DNA from: Circinella minor
Lineage: Eukaryota > Mucoromycota > Mucoromycetes > Mucorales > Lichtheimiaceae
Direction of reading: 5' to 3'
Assembly (NCBI GenBank): GCA_016758965.1
Contig: JAEPRB010000043.1
Coordinates: forward strand, 125,597-189,596
DNA length: 64,000 bases
The notes under the pieces: model-generated
Seen by the model: only the letters and a program-made list of their open reading frames with translations
Told to the model about the DNA's origin: nothing
Database searches by the model: none
Translations under genes and position numbers: made by a program
Shown: positions 29,172 to 39,200 of the stretch, piece after piece
Numbering within the stretch: the first letter of the stretch is position 1
Layout of the letters: each line of letters starts with the position of its first letter

Positions 29172-29990
29172 TGGCAAAATAAAGAATTATATAAAAAGAA
29201 AATCGTATTATTTGTTGTTCAGTAAATAAAGAAATTAAAAAGGTGTAAAAAAAAAAAAAAAAAATTAAGAGAGGGAGGGAGAAAGTTACAAAGATAGAAA
29301 ATAAGGAGCAATATTTGGGGGAAAGGGGGTTTAGAAAAGGAAAATGTAATTGTTGAAAAAAATGGGTTAAAACAATTTTGGTACAACAGATCCAATAGAT
29401 TTCATTCATTTTTTGAAATTCGGTAAAGGTTTAACCGTAATAGTTTAGAGATAAAAAAAAAAAGGTTTTAGTTTATAAAAAACTAACCTTCTTTTCGGAA
29501 TAAGGAATTAAAAGCAAGAAAATGTGAGTAAAAAGAAGAGGAGTTATATATGATATTTTAGTAAGCTTTACTAAGGATGAGATAATGATGGTACTTTATA
29601 GAAGTAGTTGTGTTTCATCATGTAAAAGGGATGGATAATAAAACTAACAGTTTACACATTTCTTAATTACTTTTTTGGAATTTCTTTTTAACTTCTCTAT
29701 TAAAGCAAAAATATGCAACTACGATTTCTAGAAAAAGACTAGTACTTTCCTCTTTCTGCTCTTGTTCAAAAAAATCAAATAAACTTATATATATCAAATT
29801 ATAAAAAAACAAGTACAAATATTCTGCGGAATATGAAAAAAAACACAGTAAGTATAAAAAAAAGTTACAAAAGAGAAAGCACTAAATGGATGGTAATATA
29901 ATAAAAAAAATGGAGATTGGGAAAGAAATGATAAAATAAAGGGAAAAGATGTAGGTGTACGTATTCTGAGTGATATTTGAAACGGAACTA

Positions 29991-30024
<34 letters not shown>

Positions 30025-30149
30025 CTGGATGGATAAGTGAAAAATGACAAGGGAAGAGGATGGAAAAAGTATACAATTTGTCTTTTTTTTTTTTTACGTT
30101 GATGAAATGTAAAAGTTAAAGGGGAGTTATATATTAGTTGAAAGACTTT
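29172..30149. other. Upstream region of the transcription factor gene, with TG microsatellite
   Basis: Nearly 1 kb with no coding segment. The part next to 29172 is the promoter of the zinc-cluster gene (CT-rich on the gene strand). The distal part is the 3' region of the tetraspanin gene and holds a (TG)n run at 29992-30023. Confidence 0.55.
29992..30023 (+). repeat. (TG)16 microsatellite
   Basis: Perfect dinucleotide run of about 32 bases just downstream of the tetraspanin stop codon. On the gene strand it reads (CA)n within the 3' flank. Confidence 0.85.
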
Positions 30150-31464
30150 CTAGTAATACCGTCCTTGAGTTTGATAAGCATTTTGTTGATTATATGCGTC
30201 GTAACTGTCATGAGAATAAGCATTACTACTTTCTTTATATGCTCCATGTTGATTGCCATAATAATTATTCATATCCGCTGTATTATAGTTATTATGAGAA
30301 CCAACTGTGGTAGGTGTATCGGCTGACATATCATCTAATCGAATACCAGATTTTCTACGTCGAGCACGTTCTTCTTCGTCTTCTTCCCGATAAATAGAAC
30401 GTGTGCAAAGTACAGTTATAGCATTTGTTAATGCTAATACTTCTACAGCTAACGCAGCAAATAAGACGATATAGAATCGTCCAAATGCCGTATCAACGTA
30501 ATTTTTGAGTGCATCATAACATGGTGGATCAGAGGAAATATGTCCTGATTTAGGATCACATTTTTCTGTTACGGCTGGTTGATCCATTGCATTATTATAT
30601 CCACAACAAGAAAACTAGATTTATTATAAAAAATTGAAATTATTGATTAGTTATTATATATCCCTTTTTTGTTTTTTGGTCATATTCCATCTTCCAATAA
30701 CATACTTCATTTTGCAAACTTGCTCTATAACTGTCTTTTGCTTGAGACCAAAGGGGAGCAACATAAGCTGGTGGATTAGCACCTTTTTGATATATCTTTA
30801 CACCAATAACCACTTGATATACCAATGCAACAATGACAATCAACATGTAAATGTAAAGAATCCATTTACGTTTCACAAACGCCCCAAGTATGCCGATAAT
30901 GGATGCAACACCGATGATTGCACCAAGAATTGCTACCTCTAAATAAAATCACATTATATACAAATACATTTCAATCAGCTTTTTTTTTGTTGTTTTTCCA
31001 AGCTCCAATAACTATATGTTGTTTTGTCTTTTTTTTTCGCATTTTGCATACAATGTGGATCACGATTAAATCTAAATCCATCGTTGCGAATAATAATAAA
31101 AATATCCCTTTTTTTTTCTTTCATGTCTTCGATGATAAAATAAAAAGAGAATATATCATTTGTTATCGTACGTTTAAATACTCCATCTGGAAATAATGTA
31201 GCGCCTTTGAACCCACTTTTGTTACCGATCACACCAAATGCAATAAACGCTAAACCGAGACACGCAAATAGCAAATTTGTGGTGATCATATACCACTTGC
31301 TCAGTCTATATATTATTCATAAATTTAATTGTTGAGTATCATAACAAACTGAAGGGGGAAGGGTCGTATATTAATGCATATTTATGTATCCATGACAATA
31401 AAAGACGTCTTTTTTTTATATTCTTTATTTCTGAGAATCACCTTGCGCAACATGTTGCTGCCAT
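30150..31464 (-). CDS. Tetraspanin
   Basis: Four-pass membrane organiser. Exons in transcript order 31442-31464, 31172-31305, 30706-30938 and 30150-30614 code 284 residues. The first exon (MAATCCAR) is short; it was chosen because it gives the needed phase and yields MAATCCARLSKWYMITTN, a typical tetraspanin N-terminus with juxtamembrane cysteines. TM1 (LLFACLGLAFIAFGVIG), TM2 (VAILGAIIGVASIIGILGAF) and TM3 (WILYIYMLIVIVALVYQVVIG) precede the large loop, which carries the diagnostic Cys-Cys-Gly motif (FSCCGYNN) plus CDPKSG and PPCYDAL cysteines. TM4 is FYIVLFAALAVEVLALTNAI. The Tyr/Asn/Gln-rich cytoplasmic tail of about 75 residues is longer than usual. Fungal tetraspanins act at the plasma membrane or in polarised growth; the exact subgroup is not resolved. 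Confidence 0.9.
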
Positions 31465-33509
31465 GTTGGTTTACGATGAAATTTTCGTTTCGTTTGTAAA
31501 AAAAAAAAAATTATAATAATAAATTAAGTGATCGTAATGCCAATACAAAGGAATGGGCAGGGAGAGAAAGAAATAATTTTAATGAAGGTGTATATATAGT
31601 ACCCTCTTTTGAGAGACTAAATAAAAAAAAAAAAGGAAGGGAAAAGGTACGAGAGAGCAAAATAATAAAAAAAAAGGTAATATAATAATTTGTTTTTTTT
31701 CCCGCAATTTTTCTTAATGGAATTGAATGTGTGGGTTGTGCTTTGTGTTGTTGTTCAACTAAACTAAATAAACTATTAGTGTATCTTTCATACCTCCTTT
31801 TAGAAATATTTGTGTTACCATCCAATATCTATTCTTATCCATTTACATTGTCCACAAATCAGATGTCCGTACCTAAATGAACCGGACTTTTTTTAACAAC
31901 ACACTTGACATTTTATTTTATTTTCCAGATCAATGGTAGGCTCCAATTTCTCTTAAAAGAAATGAAAATGACACTAATACATAATAATTAAAGTAACCTA
32001 GTAATAATAGTTAGTAGTGAGATCATCATTATCATTCATCATGTAGCATTTCTATAATAATCTGTTTACACAAGTTATAGATATACTAGTAAAAAAGAAT
32101 GACAACTTAGTTAACTATAATAGATTTTATTTTATTTTGCTATTAATCATCTACCATTATAGATAATAAACCACAAACAATAAGAATGGTTTTTACTTGT
32201 TGTCTGTGCTTTTTTTATTTATTTATTTATTTTTGGTTTCTTGTAATACTCTCTCATCGGATCGGTGTTTTTTTTTTCACACAGCTAACATAAAACATTT
32301 AGCATACTAAAAAAAAATGGGGGATTTTTAGTATAACATTTAATAGTCTAGTATGGAAAAAAAATTGTTTACGTACTTAGAAAAGAAGCATAGGCCATTT
32401 GAATGTTTGGTAACTTAATTAATCAATATATATATATATGATGCATATCATTTACTAATTTCAAAAAAATGTTTATATTTTTCTCTGCAGATTTCATCCT
32501 CATGTTGCTACAGTTTTAGTAGAAAAAAATAATACTTTTACCACGAGATATAGTAATGATAATATAAATATTCAACTCATAATAATAAAACATACATACA
32601 GTTTTTTTTTTCAGATATTATGTTATTCATGCACCGCCCATAGAAAATCTCAAAAGAAAATTGTAATAAAACACTATTTATTTTATTTTTTATCTCTAAT
32701 ACAAAAATAAACATCTTTAATATTAAAAAATACCACGTGTATGGACTTAAATATTTATTTTTGTTTTGTGTGATAAAGATAAAAAGAAAACCCTGTTTTT
32801 AAAGCTACGATCTTTTTTTTTTACAGGATGGGGCCTAGAATTATAGGTATAATATGTAAACCTAGTAGTAATGCGTCATTCCTATCTTCAAACCACTGTT
32901 ACTTGAAAGAAAAGAAAACTCCACATCTTTATGATTTTCTTTTTTGTTCCCTACGTATGGTCATAAGTTGTGTAGTTATACAGAAAATATACTCTTGTAT
33001 ATCGTCATTAATGTGGATGATTATAGAACCAACAACTTCTTTTTACAAAGTCAAAAATGTCTTTTTTATTTTCTAGGATTAAATGAACTAAATAGTTTAA
33101 TCTTTATTTTTCCTGGTATCAGCTTAAATGAATTAAATAATACTGTGAGTATTTTTCAATCAAAGAGATGGGCATGTGAAATCAACAAATTAACACCAAT
33201 CTTGTATTTATAACGCGTTTAAAAATAAACAAATAAAACATATATAATCTATTATCAATGCCATACAGTGTAAACACTTTTCTTCTCTTTTCTATTGCTA
33301 TTTTTTTTATTTATTATCTCACGTTTTCAAGTCATTCATCGTCAACACAATCAAAATTTTTTTTAAAGGTGTACAACTGAAGGTATGTATATATATAGCC
33401 CATTCCATTTATACAAAACAGAAAATAGTATAAAAAGTTGATTGACGACTACATTGTTTATATGTATATACAATAAATATAGTCCAATAAAGAAGTCAAA
33501 GTTGTTGAT

Positions 33510-33730
33510 AGTTTTGGCCAGGGTCAGGATTTGTCGCTGGGGATGATATTCACCAACCTCAGCTTAGTTGATGAATTAATCCCCCCCTTCCCCGGCCAGC
33601 CACTACCTACCACACTGCAAAAATCAATTTGCTTAGCATATAATAATCCCTGCTTTTAATGCAGGGTGTCGATGGTGCTAAGCAAGATGCAGTGTGGGGA
33701 GGCCGGGGTAGTTTCTAGCGGTAACAAGGT
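33510..33730. ncRNA. Candidate structured RNA or fold-back segment
   Basis: A GC-richer island in AT-rich DNA. Four nested complementary blocks are seen: 33590-33597 with 33701-33708 (CCCCGGCC/GGCCGGGG), 33610-33619 with 33688-33697 (CCACACTGCA/TGCAGTGTGG), 33629-33638 with 33676-33685 (TTGCTTAGCA/TGCTAAGCAA), and 33648-33653 with 33661-33666 (CCCTGC/GCAGGG). Together they form one long bulged hairpin. A further weaker stem (TTCACCAAC with GTTGATGAA, one mismatch) lies just 5'. Strand is unknown because the structure is symmetric. It does not match snRNA, RNase P, SRP or tRNA hallmarks that I can recall, and a non-autonomous transposon is an alternative. Confidence 0.4.
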
Positions 33731-34527
33731 AATGGCTATTGGTGTCAGTTCAAGCAAATACAAATATACGGTAATAAAATAAAGAAAAAGCTATTACTTT
33801 TTACAATCCGTCTTTTATTTTTTATCTTTTTATTTATTATACGTAGGTATAATGTATATGTTAGCAACGGAAATAAAAAAAATATAAAACTAATTAACGA
33901 CGTCTTAATTTATATAGGACTGACAAACATGTTTTCACTTGTCTTTGTTTATGGCATACATGAGTATGCAAAGGTAAAAATATCATACGTAGTCAAAGTG
34001 TATAGTTTAAATAATAATCACATCTATCTAATAATTGTACATATCCTTTATTATGATATATAGTAAAAATAAATAGCGTACGTACTACATCAAGAAATTA
34101 AACTGAGAAGCCGTTTGTTGCATTAACGCATATGCGGATCTATTAAAACAGAGCAGAAGAGAAGATACATGACCTGATTAGCAACGGTATCAAAGTGAAA
34201 AGAAATGCTAGCCTATTGACCTTTCTTCCTCTATGTACCTCAAAGTTTTCCTTTTTGAGTTTTTTATATATAGATCTTCTTTTCTAGAATATAATGTATT
34301 ATAAGAGCGCACCCATTTTATTTATATTATTTATCTTTCACTAACTGTATTTCATTCAATACATGGTTGAAATACGTATTTTTGTAAAATAGAAAAATAG
34401 AATAAAAAATTGTGTACATGAAATGATATATTTTTGGAAGTAAAGGAAGGGACTTAATGATGATGATAATAATCTCTGACAATTCATAAAAGAAAAAAAA
34501 ACGCATGATATATATTTATAAAAGTTA

Positions 34528-34981
34528 CAGTGAGTATTCGCTAAACAGGTATCCGGTGAACCTTTCCAAATATTTATTTAAAGTTATACTGTATTACGTA
34601 GTCTTTTTTCCTTATATATATATGTGTGTGTGTGTATATAAATAATATTAATTTTTTTGTCCTTGTCTAGGGAAAATCTGTCAACAAATTGCTTATACTT
34701 ATTCTACATATTACTATTGACTGAGTTGCAATTCGCTAAACCGGTAATTCGCTAAACCGGTACAAATCCTCACATATATTGGGTACTTTTCTTTTTTCTA
34801 TCTCTCTCTACTATAGACCTCTCAATTATATATTAACACACTAGACATATTTTCTTTCTTTCTTAATTACACGTTCTTCATTAATTCTCTACAACGGGCG
34901 AGTTTTTTTCTACACTCCGATACAATAAAATATACAAAAAAAATATATGTTGGGGTACCTGTTATTAGCGAATACTCACTG
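34528..34981. mobile_element. 454-bp MITE-like element with CAGTGAGTATTCGCTAA ends
   Basis: The left end reads CAGTGAGTATTCGCTAAACA and the right end is its inverted copy (TGTTATTAGCGAATACTCACTG, small indel). TA precedes the left end at 34526-34527, as expected for Tc1/mariner-type insertion; the right flank is CA rather than TA. No transposase is encoded. Inside, the 16-mer AATTCGCTAAACCGGT occurs twice in perfect tandem at 34730-34745 and 34746-34761, and its core is also part of the ends. Confidence 0.75.
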
Positions 34982-35248
34982 CATGGTTTCTGCAAAACGC
35001 GTATTTATTTATTCAATGATCCCAACAGCATATTAGACAATTATTACACAGTTTTGAAACAGTGTAATAATCCATTTTTTGCGCAGTGTATCCTGCGTCC
35101 ACTTCCAAATTAATCCAAGATTTGAAAGATTAAAAAAAAAAAGTGGGTCTTATTTGCTGCGATTCCGTGATTTCCTTTTTAAAAACATATATAAAAGCAC
35201 AACAGAGTTTCCGCAAAAGTCCTACCACCCTTTTTTCTCTTTACAAAT

Positions 35249-36556
35249 ATGCACGCACAAAAGAAACAAAAAGCTATCACCTCAGACATCCACTGGTGCA
35301 TTGAGAATTGCAATAACTTGTCGCCATCAAGTTTCATTGAAGCTTTCAAATATGAACAGTAAGTTCTTTTTCATACAAAAAAGTATATAAAGTAACTGTA
35401 CTCTTGAGAAGTGAACTAAATTTTTTGTTTTAGTCTGTGTCACTCATTTGTCATAGACCCTTGGGACAAAACATACGAGCAAAAAAGCGTGTTCACTAGT
35501 GATGAAATCAAAGAGATAAAGAGTACCAAAGCAAAGAAAATGCCAACCATCGATGATAAGACTTTGAAGTATTTAGATGAGTACAAGGAGGTACGTAAAG
35601 AAGAAAAAACAACGCTGTCATAAATAATACGATAATTAAAATTGTCCAATTTGATCTAGTTAAAAAGTTGGTCTCAAGTTCGGCGTCTGATCAACCAACC
35701 CCAACAATGGGACGTAAACTTTGATAGAAAGGAGTCTCACGACTTGGATTGGATACGACACAGTTACTATACGATGTACGTTTCCAATACTTTCTTATGA
35801 TTGTATATACTTGTATTTATGAGTATGCTGATCGTATAAATATAGGGTCCGGGAGTTGGAACGTGGGGGGTTGATGATGACAATAACTCTGAAACATGGC
35901 TGTTGGCACACATATGGACTATTGTAGATCGTGCGTTTGATGATATTCAGTTAGATGTAGTTCGGTAAGTTATCATACATATATATGTATACAAGTTATT
36001 ATTTGATATTTATTTGCTAAAATTTTAATAAAATTTACAGTGGTGAAAATTCCAGCCATGCATTAAGTAGTTGCAAGAATAAAGAATGGGCGCCACAAGG
36101 AGACGATAAACTGCAGAGGAAGAAAATGGGCCGCAGACTTGATCTTATTTTACGTCGAAAAAAATTAGAGTTTGGAGCAGGGAGGCTGGAAAACAGACAG
36201 ACGATATAGACTCCAAACTACTCCGGGAGCCAGACCTGAAACTCCCTAAAGCATTGAAAAACATGATGATGTTTTTGAAGAACGAAAGAGGAAGCGCCGA
36301 TGGCCTGAGAGTAGTTGGACTATTGCAATATGGTTAGTAATTCGAATGAGGATGGGGGGGTTTTTTTTGGAGTAAAAATATGAGTTTGCTTTTAACACTA
36401 TTATTTTTAGGCCTGAAGATGACCACTATCATAATGGATGTTCCCTATTATTACGTACATAGAATCACCAGAACGAACAATGTCGAGGTGCCAAGTAATT
36501 TCGAGCAACTAAGGTGTATTTCACTAATAACCGCCCAAAATTTGGCCCAACTTTAA
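35249..36556 (+). pseudogene. Multicopy Mucoromycota gene family, copy 1 (frameshifted, truncated)
   Basis: Exon-like blocks 35249-35358, 35434-35590, 35660-35775, 35846-35964, 36041-36332 and 36411-36556 join with good splice signals. They code MHAQKKQKAITSDIHWCIEN, then WDKTYEQKSVFTSDEIKEI, DLDWIRHSYYTMVRELERGG, WLLAHIWTIVDRAFDDIQLD, GRRLDLILRRKKLEFGAG and GLLQYGLKMTTIIMDVP. Two single-base losses break the frame: in the G run at 35865-35870 and at 36180-36182, just where the second copy reads GGGEAGKE. The C-terminal part present in copy 2 is missing after residues NFEQLR. I recognise the LD-LIL...E-x-G-x-GEAG and GLL-x2-GLKM pattern from repetitive hypothetical proteins of Mucoromycota; no biochemical function is known to me. 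Confidence 0.7.
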
Positions 36557-36754
36557 AGATTTTCAGAGACATGCAAAATAATTTTTTCATCTTTTTAATC
36601 AATACCATATAATTTTATGCATATTTAAAACATTTTTTATGAATTAACTTCTAAAAAAAAGAAGTTGTCTCGATGCTAAAAGTTGTCAAAGTTGGTCGGT
36701 AAAACTAGATTTTAGCAGAGGGGGGGATAATATTGAAACAATCTGATTAATGTA

Positions 36755-37226
36755 CAGGATTTTGCTTTCGATCACGCCCATGAACAGAGATTTTTCATCT
36801 ATGAGCTTTTTTTTTTCATGCCCGGCCTTTGAATTTTAGCCAAAGAGCAGGGAATTTTCGACTACGAACTCGCTATTTTCGCGAGTGAGACTCTAATTTT
36901 TCAAGAGCGGGCTTAGAAAATTCGCTTGTGGTTTTTTATTTTTCATGTAAGAGCTTAATAATTTCGTGAACGAACTCTTTCACTATCGCTCATAAAATTA
37001 TTTGAGTTCGTTCATGAAATTATTAAGCTCTTACATGAAAAATAAAAAACCACAAGCGAATTTTCTAAGCCCGCTCTTGAAAAATTAGAGTCTCACTCGC
37101 GAAAATAGCGAGTTCGTAGTCGAAAATTCCCTGCTCTTTGGCTAAAATTCAAAGGCCGGGCATGAAAAAAAAAAGCTCATAGATGAAAAATTTCTGTTCG
37201 TGGGCGTGATCGAAAGCAAAATCCTG
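36755..37226. mobile_element. 472-bp near-perfect palindrome flanked by TA
   Basis: Left arm 36755-36977 and right arm 37004-37226 are each 223 bases and are inverted copies with only about three mismatches. The loop is 26 bases. The ends read CAGGATTTTGCTTTCGATCA, and TA lies immediately outside on both sides (36753-36754 and 37227-37228), as in a Tc1/mariner target duplication. No protein is encoded. It sits between the truncated end of family copy 1 and the transposase relic. Confidence 0.85.
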
Positions 37227-37559
37227 TAGTTCTGTCATGTTACGCAAACCTTTCTGCGGAGTTACGTTGATGCTGAAGCAAACGGTTACTAGCCATCCCT
37301 AAGACCCAATAATACGATCTATATCTTCTCCTTATGCCTAATTTAAGTAAATGTAAACAAGCTCCAAAAAAAAAATGACAGTGAAAAGATAATGTTTATT
37401 TTGATCTTGAATCTAATAGCAATATCACAGATTTCCAAGTAGAAGTCAATGATGACTTAGATGAAGCAACCAGTGACTGGAATGATTTAGAATTGACAGG
37501 CGCTTATTGACAGGACTCTGTAGTTTCCTCTACTTTGGAAAGAAGAAACTGACAGTTCA

Positions 37560-38080
37560 ATTTGTAGTGTATATAATAAAGATTTTCATACTACAATTTG
37601 GCAAAAATGTAAAGAGAGCGAAAAAGCAGCCAAAGGCAAAAAAAAAAAATGAATACTTTTTTCTCACCAATTCCTAAAGATAACCAACAAGAGCAGGACA
37701 GATGCAACGAATGATAGCAAGTGCTGCGCAAAATATCTTCTTGCTTCTCAACCTGATTTCTATGAATAGAAGATAGCACTTTGTAAAACTATAGAGGATA
37801 CAGGGCATACATTTGAATTATACCTTAAATTCCACTGTGAGTGTAACTGGATCGAAAGGAACTGGGGTGCAGCAAAACGTATAGCATGAGTGAAATGTGA
37901 TTGCTCATTCCAAGCTCTCTCAAAGAAAATTTACCAGGCTGCTTGGACTTTATATCGCCTATTAACGAGGCGCCAACTACCAACGCTGAAATTGATGAGA
38001 TTTAAAATTTGGAAACAAAAAGGATATCCAGTACCGGAAGAAAAGTGTCTCAATTATTTGAATCAATACAAAAAGGTAGT
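37560..38080 (+). pseudogene. Degenerate DDE-type transposase
   Basis: Broken fragments in several frames. Near 37600-37660 there is IWQKCKESEKAAKG followed, after a frameshift in an A run, by MNTFFSPIPKD, similar to the N-terminal 'AAKG...FF' part of a Mucoromycota/Agaricomycete transposase type. At about 37745-37888 the C-terminal motif ELYLKFHCECNWIERNWGAAK can be read, followed by the LDFISPIN region in another frame. Stops and frameshifts are frequent and the catalytic core between the two parts is deleted, so it cannot be active. Family naming rests on the short motif. Confidence 0.6.
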
Positions 38081-38135
38081 TGTTGTAATAAGAAGATAAT
38101 TATTCAATGTAAATTTAACTTAATTATTATTCAGA

Positions 38136-39200
38136 TAAAGAACCCCACTGAAGCTCGTAAAAAGATATTTGAAACCCAAGATTGGGACAAAAATATTTGA
38201 CAGAAAGATATACCATGATCTTGATTGGATTAGACACAGTTACTATACCATGTAAGTTTACCACTATAATAGATATATAAAGTTGTGTATGTACATGTGT
38301 GTGTGTGTGTAATATACGAATGGATATAAATATTTATGCAAATATTACTTTCTATATGAAATAGGGTTCGGGAACTTGAGCGTGGTGGCGTCGACGACCC
38401 TACAAATTCGAAAATATGGTTATTGTCTCATATCTAGACCTCTGTGGACCGTGTCTTTGATGATATGGACTTATATGTGCTTAGGTGAATTTTTATAATT
38501 ATATATATATATATATATACATCTATACATTATGATAGGTGAATTTTTGTTCAATTCACAATAACTAAAATAAGAATTTTATAATTTTTAGAGGGGAGAA
38601 TGCTAGTACAGGATCAAGCAGTCAAAAAAAAACAAGGAACATGATCTTCAAAGGGAAGAAAAACTTGAAAGAAAAAAAATAGGAAGAAGATTAGACCTGA
38701 TTCTTCGAAAAAAGGAATTAGAACTTGGTGGTGGAGAAGCAGGAAAGGAAACCGAGGATAATAACGCAAAATTATTAAGTGAAAGAGACCTCAAACTTCC
38801 AAAGGCTCTTAAAGACATGATGATGATCATAAAAAAAGAAAAAGGCGATCTAGAAGATGTTAGAGTTGCAGGACTCCTTACAATATGGTTAGTATTTTCG
38901 CTTTATTTCATTCTTTTCTTCTTATTCTTTTGATTCTATTGTTGACTTATTTTTTTTACAGGATTAAAAATGACAAGCATTATACTGGACGTACCTGAAA
39001 AATATGCGTTTCGGATTACACGAACGCAAAATGTGCATGTACCATATACTTTTAAAGATTTGCCAAATTTTAGAAAAGTTCTGTACATGGCATTAAGTAA
39101 CAAGGCCATTGTTGTAGATACATTAAATGTATCATCAAACTCTGTACAAAACGAAAATGAAATTGATGATGATCTTTGTGCAGTAATGATACCACCGTAG
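38136..39200 (+). pseudogene. Multicopy Mucoromycota gene family, copy 2 (stop and frameshifts)
   Basis: Colinear with copy 1 from its third exon on: TEARKKIFETQDWDKN, DLDWIRHSYYTM, then VRELERGGVDDPTN, an in-frame TAG at 38435-38437 where copy 1 has Trp (WLLAHIW versus WLLSHI-stop), GENASTGSSSQ, a frameshift in the A run at 38624-38632, GRRLDLILRKKELELGGGEA, LPKALKDMMMIIKKEKGD and, after an extra base near 38884 and an intron, LKMTSIILDVPEKYAF to the stop at 39200. The two N-terminal exons of copy 1 are absent. The intron positions are conserved between the copies, so they arose by DNA duplication, not retroposition. Confidence 0.7.

Larger units (their letters stand above)
31465..35248. other. 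3.8-kb gene-poor region with structured and repeat elements
   Basis: The first few hundred bases are the tetraspanin promoter. No intact gene was recognised. Two short overlapping open frames at 32828-33213 lack any recognisable motif. Within it lie the self-complementary segment at 33590-33708 and the inverted-repeat element at 34528-34981. A short perfect stem (TTATTACAC...GTGTAATAA) lies near 35040-35073. Confidence 0.5.

Noticed and set aside
32828..33213. Two overlapping plus-strand open frames of 82 and 89 residues
   Set aside because: No recognisable motif, biased AT-driven composition, no partner exons.
33715..33735. String similar to the 3' end of small-subunit rRNA (GGTAACAAGGTAA)
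   Set aside because: Only about a dozen bases match and no other rRNA segment is near.
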